DNA of 10,179 bases from Vulcanimicrobiota bacterium. GTDB lineage: Bacteria; Vulcanimicrobiota; Vulcanimicrobiia; Eremiobacterales; Eremiobacteraceae. Numbering within the stretch: the first letter of the stretch is position 1; each line of letters starts with the position of its first letter. The notes below the pieces were generated by a model. That model was not told the DNA's origin, made no database searches, and worked only from the letters and a program-made list of their open reading frames with translations. The translations under genes and the position numbers were made by a program. Below, in pieces: positions 5,306-10,179 of the stretch. The stretch is taken from contig JAFANK010000055.1 of the NCBI GenBank assembly GCA_019232725.1, positions 1-10,179 on the forward strand, written 5' to 3'.

Positions 5306-6476
5306 CGCTTTCCCCGAGTTCTTCCAGCAGCCCGAGGATTCCGGTTGGGCGCGAGCTCTCGCCCGGACCGGCTGGTGTGACGCGCCGCTTGCGATATCGT
5401 GGCGGCGGTGTCACTTTTGCTTTGCGTTTCGGCGGCGTCCGCGGAACGGTTTCCGCGCTCGCAGGGCTTGTACTCTGCGCAGATGATACGTCGCGCGCCG
5501 TCGCCGCGGTTCGGATTGCTTGGCGCTTGCGCTGGTCTGCGTGCTTCCACAACACGAGGAGCGGGCTTGCGATGAAGATCGAGGAGTATGCGCCGCTCGT
5601 CACGCCGACAAGCAGCGCGAAGGCGAAATTCTTGAGCGTGTCGCCACCGAAGAAATACAGCGCGAACAACGTGATGAGCACCGTGGCCAGCGTGTTAACG
5701 GACCGGGTCATGGTTTGCAGCAGCGACGTGTTCACCATCTCATCGTAGGGCACGTCAGGCATGATGCGTCCGTTCTCACGTATCCGGTCGAAGATGACGA
5801 TCGAATCCATGACCGAATAGCCGATGACGGTGAGGAGCGCAGCGAGGAAGGCATCATCCGCCTTGCGGTTGGCGATCGCATAGATGCCCACCATGACCAG
5901 CACGTCGTGGACGAGCGCGATGTCTGCCACGATTCCGTACCGCAACTGGTTGCCGAACCGGAACGCGATGTACAGCAGCTGCAACACGAGGGCGATGACA
6001 AGCGCCCACAGCGAACGGCTCAAGTATTCTTTGCTCAAGCTGGGGCCGACTGATGTAATCTGGCTCTGGCCGCGGTCGACCGGAATGCCGGCGTTGTCGA
6101 GGGCTTTGTACACGGGACCTGGGTCGTTGATCGCGGACTGGGTCTGGATGATGACGCGATCGTTGGGCGCTGCGTCGCCTTGTTTGAACGCGAGCTGGAT
6201 ACCCTCGTCGCCAGATTGGATAGCCGCGTACTGCGAGCGGAATTCGGGGCCGATGCCGGACAGGTCGATCGCTTTCAGCGCGTTGCGCACCTGTGTCTCG
6301 GTGACGCTTTGCGAGAGCTTGACGTCAATAGTCGAACCGCCGGTGAAGGAGAGCCCAAGCGCCAAACCGTGATGCGCCACGAGCGCGATAATGCCGGCGA
6401 TGATGATCGCGGCTGAGAGCGCGAACCAGTAGTTCCGCTGACCGATGATATTCCACTTGAGATTGCGGAAGAACAT
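5226..6476 (-). CDS. secF: Protein translocase subunit SecF
   Basis: Inner-membrane partner of SecD, an RND-type, proton-driven accessory of SecYEG that helps pull exported proteins through. 416 residues. TM1 at about 17-35 is followed by GLSFTGGS (41-48), a periplasmic P4-type domain, VGPSLS (143-148), then TM2-TM6. Conserved membrane motifs are FRFGNQLRYG (172-181), DIALVHD (185-191), VIGYSVMDSIVIFDRIREN (217-235) and LLQTMTRSVNT (252-262). After the last membrane segment (about 310) comes a cytoplasmic tail of about 105 residues, basic and Pro-rich (PPKRKAKVTPPP), then acidic; this is longer than in many SecF proteins. The start is ATG at 6476, four bases after the secD stop, with GGAG inside the last secD codons as ribosome site; an open frame continues upstream but lies wholly within secD. 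The last 80 bp overlap the CDF gene. Confidence 0.96.
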   Translation of the reverse strand: MFFRNLKWNIIGQRNYWFALSAAIIIAGIIALVAHHGLALGLSFTGGSTIDVKLSQSVTETQVRNALKAIDLSGIGPEFRSQYAAIQSGDEGIQLAFKQGDAAPNDRVIIQTQSAINDPGPVYKALDNAGIPVDRGQSQITSVGPSLSKEYLSRSLWALVIALVLQLLYIAFRFGNQLRYGIVADIALVHDVLVMVGIYAIANRKADDAFLAALLTVIGYSVMDSIVIFDRIRENGRIMPDVPYDEMVNTSLLQTMTRSVNTLATVLITLFALYFFGGDTLKNFAFALLVGVTSGAYSSIFIASPLLVLWKHADQRKRQAIRTAATARDVSSAQSTSPASAETVPRTPPKRKAKVTPPPRYRKRRVTPAGPGESSRPTGILGLLEELGESDEGDAADGQLADRPVPDDQLPGHQEL

Positions 6477-6480
6477 CGGC

Positions 6481-7749
6481 CTACGCTCCGTACAACGCAG
6501 GCGTGGTCGCCAGATCGTTGTCCACAACCGCATCCATGAACGCCCGCGTGACATTGACCGCGGTCAGTAGCGAGAATACAGTACCCACGAGCAGGGTCAG
6601 GGCAAACCCCTTGACGGTTCCCGTCCCGAGCCAGTAGAGGACGAGGGCGCCGACGATGGTCGTGACGTGCGAGTCGAAGACCGTCCAGAATGCGCGCTTG
6701 AACCCGACGCCCACCGCCGCGCGCGTCGTGCGTCCGGCCCACAGCTCTTCTTTAATACGCTCGAAGATCAGCACGTTTGCATCGACCGCCATACCGATCG
6801 ACAAGACGAAACCCGCGATGCCCGGCAACGTGAGCGTGACTTGGAACAGCGCCACGTAGGCCAGCATCAAAAAGCAGTATACGACCAGCGCAACGTCAGC
6901 AAGGAAGCCGGGCACGCGGTAGACCGCGAGCATGAAGAGCAACACGACGCCGAGCCCGGCCAGCGATGCGACAAGCGACTTCTGCAGGTCGATCGCGCCG
7001 AGTGTGGGACCGACGTTTTCGATCTCGATGATCTTGGTCGGCACTTTGAGGCTGCCCGCAGACAACTCGTTGGCGAGCTGCACCGCACGCTCTTGTGTGA
7101 ACCCGCCGTGGATCTGTCCTTGATTGCTGATGGCCGTCTCGATCGTCGGTGCTTCAATCAGTTTGCGATCGAGGAATATCGGCAGTGGATTGCCGACGTT
7201 GCGCTTGGTCCAATCGTAGAACTTCTTCGAGCCAGTAGCGCTCAGCGTGAAGTTCACGGCCGGCATGCCGGCCGGATCGCTCCCCGCCGTCGCGCTCGTC
7301 ATGTCAGCGCCGGTGATGACCGGCGGTCCGGACACCTTGTACGCGTCGTATTTCGGATCGCTCTGCGCACGGGTGACCTGCCCTTTGGTCATGGGCCGCA
7401 TCTCGAGGACGGCGGCTTCCCGGATCAGCCCGATCGCCTGCTCGGGGTCTTTGAGCCCTGGCATCTCGATGTTGATGCGGCTGCCGCCGACTTTTGAGAA
7501 GGTCAGTTCGTTGACACCCAGTCCGTTGAGCCGCGTCTGCAAGACGAGCAGTTCCTCTTCGAGCAGATCAGGCGTGATGGTGGGGTTGTCCGGTGTCGGT
7601 TCTAGCTCGACGAGCGCTCGCAGACCGCCCTGCAGGTCCAATCCAAGGTGGATCGTCTTCTTGAGGGGCGTGAACGCGAGCGCGCAAAGGATGCAGAGCA
7701 CGACGATGACCGTCAGCTTTATGAGATGCTTCCAACGGAACCAGAACAT
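6481..7749 (-). CDS. secD: Protein translocase subunit SecD
   Basis: Larger half of the SecDF accessory complex, which uses proton motive force to complete Sec export. 422 residues, the short form of SecD found in many bacteria outside the gamma-proteobacteria. TM1 at about 9-27 is followed by the diagnostic GLDLQGG (36-42) and a periplasmic P1 domain (about 45-245) with MPGL and ending near VGPTLG (247-251). Five membrane segments follow from about 257. The key TM4 motif GIAGFVLSIGMAVDANVLIFERIKEE is present in pieces at 310-335, with D323 and N325, and DSHVTTIVGALVLYWLGTG (359-377) and VKGFALTLLVG (379-389) also match. ATG at 7749 has no clear ribosome site close by (AGGG lies about 17 bases upstream), and no better in-frame start exists before an upstream stop at 7788. 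Its 103-bp leader carries a strong hairpin. secD and secF are four bases apart. Confidence 0.97.
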   Translation of the reverse strand: MFWFRWKHLIKLTVIVVLCILCALAFTPLKKTIHLGLDLQGGLRALVELEPTPDNPTITPDLLEEELLVLQTRLNGLGVNELTFSKVGGSRINIEMPGLKDPEQAIGLIREAAVLEMRPMTKGQVTRAQSDPKYDAYKVSGPPVITGADMTSATAGSDPAGMPAVNFTLSATGSKKFYDWTKRNVGNPLPIFLDRKLIEAPTIETAISNQGQIHGGFTQERAVQLANELSAGSLKVPTKIIEIENVGPTLGAIDLQKSLVASLAGLGVVLLFMLAVYRVPGFLADVALVVYCFLMLAYVALFQVTLTLPGIAGFVLSIGMAVDANVLIFERIKEELWAGRTTRAAVGVGFKRAFWTVFDSHVTTIVGALVLYWLGTGTVKGFALTLLVGTVFSLLTAVNVTRAFMDAVVDNDLATTPALYGA

Positions 7750-7803
7750 GGGAGCGGCATGTTCGGCCCTAACAGAAGCGAACCCTTACGAGTCCGTCGC
7801 CCG

Positions 7804-7839
7804 CCCAGAGGCTGCTTGCTACATTAGCAGGCGCCTCTG
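7804..7839 (-). ncRNA. Long hairpin in the secD leader (possible cis-regulatory RNA)
   Basis: Between the HD-protein stop codon and the secD start, arms CCAGAGGC (7804-7811) and GCCTCTGG (7832-7839) are perfect reverse complements. Inside them another stem of about eight pairs (one G-U, one bulged base at 7812) closes a three-base loop, for about 16 pairs in 36 bases. On the minus-strand transcript the loop reads ATG followed at once by TAG. It lies 54 bases before the secD start. There is no T-run after it, so it is not a standard intrinsic terminator. Role is inferred: attenuator, processing site or translational control element. Confidence 0.5.
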
Positions 7840-7852
7840 GCGTCGAGCGTTG

Positions 7853-8557
7853 CTACAGGATCGGCTCGTCGTTCACCATGACCGTGTACGTGCAGCCAAG
7901 CACTGCCGCAGCACTGCGGCTCATCGCAAAGCGCGTGTTGAAGAGGTCCAAGATGTCGGTCGGTCCGGCGTATGCGAGGTCGCACACGAGGCTGAGCGCT
8001 AGCGCCCGGCCCGCGGCATGTGCTTCAAGCTCGGCCTTGGTCACCGCGTAGTTCACCTTGTCGTGGACGTCGAAGTCCTCGATCCTCCGCGTGCGAACGC
8101 GCGAGCGGTGGATGTCGGCCTTGTCTGCCACGATGAGCGCCGCACTGACCGCATCGACTGCGGTGCCATGCTCATTCTCGTCGTGGTTGCCGACCGCCGA
8201 CATGATCGTTGCGGCATCAGCGACGCTGACGTCGCGCGCGACCAGCAATTGGTAGACGAACACCGCGCCGGCCGATGCGTGGCTGGGGCGTCCGGCGCAA
8301 TTGCCGAGATCGTGCAAGAGACCGGCTACAGCGGCGAGGTCGCAGGCGTGCGCATCGTGACCTAAGGTCGCGAGAACGCGCGACGCATTCGTCGCGACGA
8401 GCGTGGCGTGGCGGCGTCCATGGTCCGTGTAGCCAAGCGCCGCAAGAACGCCGTCGGCTTTGTCGATCAGAGTGAGGATTTCAGGATCGCGCCGCAGGCG
8501 CTCGAACAGCGAGCTGCGTAGCGGCGTCACGTTATGATGGGGTTGTAGTTCTTTCAT
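7853..8557 (-). CDS. HD-domain metal-dependent phosphohydrolase
   Basis: Cytoplasmic HD-superfamily protein of 234 residues; the precise substrate is not known to me. The HD fold is complete: DHGRRH (45-50), LLHDLGN (80-86, H82-D83), a His in PSHASAGAVFV (H93), GNHDE (123-127, H125) and VADKADIHRSRVR (143-155, D145). Together these are the metal ligands and basic residues typical of HD phosphohydrolases acting on nucleotides or other phosphoesters. FDVHDKVNYAVT (162-173) follows, a stretch I associate with one subgroup of HD proteins. The start at 8557 is preferred because the protein begins shortly before the fold and AGAAAG lies a few bases upstream. An ATG at 8590 in frame would add 11 residues and sits two bases after the flhA stop, but those residues are encoded by a perfect hairpin. 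It lies between flhA and secD with no obvious functional link to either. It lacks the synthetase motifs of Rel. Confidence 0.87.
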   Translation of the reverse strand: MKELQPHHNVTPLRSSLFERLRRDPEILTLIDKADGVLAALGYTDHGRRHATLVATNASRVLATLGHDAHACDLAAVAGLLHDLGNCAGRPSHASAGAVFVYQLLVARDVSVADAATIMSAVGNHDENEHGTAVDAVSAALIVADKADIHRSRVRTRRIEDFDVHDKVNYAVTKAELEAHAAGRALALSLVCDLAYAGPTDILDLFNTRFAMSRSAAAVLGCTYTVMVNDEPIL

Positions 8558-8568
8558 GCGTCTTTCTG

Positions 8569-8588
8569 GCCCGGATAGCCATCCGGGC
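8569..8588. terminator. Perfect 8-bp hairpin between flhA and the HD gene
   Basis: GCCCGGAT and ATCCGGGC are exact inverted repeats around a four-base loop. Read on the plus strand the stem is followed by ATCTTTATTTTT, which is intrinsic-terminator-like. Read on the minus strand, the direction of the genes, it is followed by CAGAAAG and has no T-run. It could therefore stop antisense transcription into flhA, or act as a spacer structure in the flhA-HD transcript. Confidence 0.45.
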
Positions 8589-8592
8589 ATCT

Positions 8593-10179
8593 TTATTTTT
8601 CGGTACTAATAGTTTCGGCGATATTGACAGTATACCCGGGCACTACCTCAGCGAAGCCCAACACAGCTGTCGTCCCGCCGAGCGCCTCGATGAACCGAGC
8701 CAGTGCGAGGCGGAGTGATTGCGAGCACACGACCACGGCATGCGAACCTTCGCGACGTTCGAAGGCAAGAAGGCGCTCGGCCAGGGCAGCAGCATCGGCA
8801 GGCGCGAGTCCGAGGACCGGTCCGCGTTCGCCGCTGACGAGCGCTGCAGCCATGCTGGATTCAAGCGTCATCGAGAGCGCCGCTGCTCGTATGACATTAT
8901 CCGACGCTGCGAGCGCTGCGCAAATCGCTGGTGCAAGACGCCGCCGGACGGCCTCGCCGATGATGCACACATCCCTTGTGTTTTCGGCTTCATCCGCTAT
9001 CGTCTCCACTATCGCGGCGATGTCGCGGACTGAGACTCGTTCCCGCACGACGTGCTGCAGGACACGTTGGACGAGACCGAGTGAGGCCATTTCGGGCACG
9101 ACGCCTTTGACAGCAGCGGGCTGGGCCTGCTTGAGGTTGTCGAGCAGCGACTGTACTTCTTGTCGTCCGAGCAAGGCAGCCGCGTTGCGGCGCACGACCC
9201 GGTCGAGCAAACTCGTGAGCACGGCGATGGGGTCAACAGTCACCGCACCATTGTCGGGTTGCGTCGCCTGATCGGGTGCAAGCCACACGCCGCTCAAACC
9301 ACTGGCAGGCTCGACGGTCGATTCCCCGGCAAGCTGTGACAGCGCTCGCGGAGTGCCCAAAGCCAGTGCACGATCCGGATGCACGTCACCGTGCGCGACC
9401 ACGCGATCGCGTACGCGGATTGCGAAGGTGGATGGCGGCAGCGATAAGTCATCCTTCACGTGGACACCGGGCACGACGATGCCGAGATCCAGCGCGACGC
9501 GCCGCCGCACAAGTGCAATGCGCTCGAGGAGCACACCGGCTGCTGGCTGCTCGAGCATCGGCAGCAGCCGTTCGCCGACGTCGATGCGCAATGGGTCGAT
9601 CCCTAAAAATCCGATGGCGTACTCGGGCCGGTGCTCGTGGGCGCGCTGACGATCGGCTTCTTGCGCGGACCGGTCGCGTTCCACGCGTCGCTGGCTGCGC
9701 AAGGCCGTAGTCGCCGTCACGAGCGTGACCGTGCCGAGCGCGCCAAACACGAGGTGTGGTAAGCCAGGCACGCATGCCATGACGATCATCGTGACACCGA
9801 CCGTACGAAGCGCGGCCGGATGCGCGAACATCTGGCGTATCAAGTCGACACCCAGCGATGCATCCGACGCGGCCCGCGTGACCATGATGCCCATCGCGGT
9901 CGAAAGCAAGAATGCCGGCAGCGTCGTGGCGAGTGCGTTGCCGATCGACAGCAGTGGATACGTCTGCAGTGCGGTTGGCAGGTCGAGATGTTTGCCGATG
10001 ACGCCGATCGCCATGCCGGCCACGACGTTGACCATGACGATCACGATGGCCGCGATCGCATCGCCACGTACGAACTTGCCTGCGCCATCCATCGCGCCGT
10101 AGAAGTCGGCCTCCGCTTGCACCGCGCGCCGCCGGGCGCGCGCTTGGCCGGCGTCGATGAGGCCGGTGTGCAGGTCTGC
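8593..10179 (-). CDS. flhA: Flagellar export gate protein FlhA, N-terminus beyond window
   Basis: Inner-membrane component of the flagellar type III export gate; its cytoplasmic ring binds chaperone-substrate complexes. The frame is open from the right edge for 528 residues; FlhA normally has about 690, so about 160 N-terminal residues, including the first membrane segments, are missing. Visible: ADLHTGLI (1-8), EADFYGAMDGAGKFVRGDA (23-41), and membrane segments at about 42-61, 74-100 and 127-160. A charged linker follows (about 161-187), then the cytoplasmic domain beginning IDPLRIDVGERLLPML, with RIALVRRRVALDLGIVVPGV, ALLGRQEVQSLLDNL and LGLVQRVLQHVVRERVSVRD in the order typical of FlhA. 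It ends in LGFAEVVPGY, equivalent to the VLSYxE region. The GTG at 10122 (Val20 here) is internal, not the start. The paralogous injectisome protein SctV has a similar plan; ADFYGAMDG favours FlhA. No other flagellar gene is in the window. Confidence 0.94.
   Translation of the reverse strand, partial: ADLHTGLIDAGQARARRRAVQAEADFYGAMDGAGKFVRGDAIAAIVIVMVNVVAGMAIGVIGKHLDLPTALQTYPLLSIGNALATTLPAFLLSTAMGIMVTRAASDASLGVDLIRQMFAHPAALRTVGVTMIVMACVPGLPHLVFGALGTVTLVTATTALRSQRRVERDRSAQEADRQRAHEHRPEYAIGFLGIDPLRIDVGERLLPMLEQPAAGVLLERIALVRRRVALDLGIVVPGVHVKDDLSLPPSTFAIRVRDRVVAHGDVHPDRALALGTPRALSQLAGESTVEPASGLSGVWLAPDQATQPDNGAVTVDPIAVLTSLLDRVVRRNAAALLGRQEVQSLLDNLKQAQPAAVKGVVPEMASLGLVQRVLQHVVRERVSVRDIAAIVETIADEAENTRDVCIIGEAVRRRLAPAICAALAASDNVIRAAALSMTLESSMAAALVSGERGPVLGLAPADAAALAERLLAFERREGSHAVVVCSQSLRLALARFIEALGGTTAVLGFAEVVPGYTVNIAETISTEK

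Noticed and set aside
6477..6554. Upstream start for secF inside secD
   Set aside because: The extra 26 residues are Arg/Trp-rich, overlap secD coding sequence, and SecF proteins begin at MFFRN-like sequence, which here starts at 6476.
6667..8002. Two long plus-strand open frames (about 250-275 residues) opposite secD and the HD gene
   Set aside because: Both are antisense shadows of intact, motif-bearing genes; their sequences are compositionally odd (rich in Arg, Asp, His or Ser) and match nothing recognisable.
9276..9710. 144-residue plus-strand open frame opposite flhA
   Set aside because: Arg/Ala-rich antisense frame without motifs; the minus-strand FlhA cytoplasmic domain is continuous and conserved across it.

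Overview
The window is a gene-dense, GC-rich bacterial chromosomal segment. Almost every base lies in one of nine protein genes, and no gene-free stretch exceeds about 175 bp. No rRNA, tRNA, CRISPR array, insertion sequence or phage gene is visible. The genes indicate a bacterium with a flagellum (or a related type III export system), a two-gene SecD/SecF translocon accessory and a stringent response. The lineage cannot be fixed from the sequence alone. The gene mix and protein style would fit a poorly cultured GC-rich phylum such as Vulcanimicrobiota/Eremiobacterota, but that is a low-confidence guess.

Layout, reading down the minus strand from the right edge: the C-terminal three quarters of flhA (8593-10179, N-terminus outside the window); an HD-domain metal-dependent phosphohydrolase (7853-8557); a 103-bp leader with a strong hairpin; secD (6481-7749); secF (5226-6476); and a cation diffusion facilitator (CDF) transporter (4349-5305) whose first 80 bp overlap the end of secF. 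These five genes are close enough to be co-transcribed. A single plus-strand gene follows, a clostripain-type (C11, caspase-fold clan CD) cysteine peptidase (3042-4313), convergent with the transporter. Divergent from it is a small exported protein (2525-2869, minus), then apt (1938-2459, minus) and a bifunctional (p)ppGpp synthetase/hydrolase gene, rel (1-1846, minus), cut by the left edge before its ACT domain.

The backbone secD-secF ... apt-rel is a widespread bacterial neighbourhood, often with recJ between secF and apt. Here the recJ position holds the transporter, the C11 peptidase and the exported protein, so that interval is the accessory part of the window. apt and rel both deal with purine nucleotides: Apt makes AMP from adenine and PRPP, and Rel makes or destroys (p)ppGpp from GDP/GTP and ATP. 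SecD and SecF complete protein export through SecYEG. FlhA is the export gate of the flagellar secretion apparatus.

The points most worth a second look are: a near-perfect 20-bp palindrome at the predicted transcription start of the C11 gene; the Asp-to-Asn change two residues before the catalytic Cys of that peptidase; a Gln in place of the usual metal-binding His in the CDF transporter; the long secF/CDF overlap, where codon statistics favour the CDF frame; and the hairpin in the secD leader.
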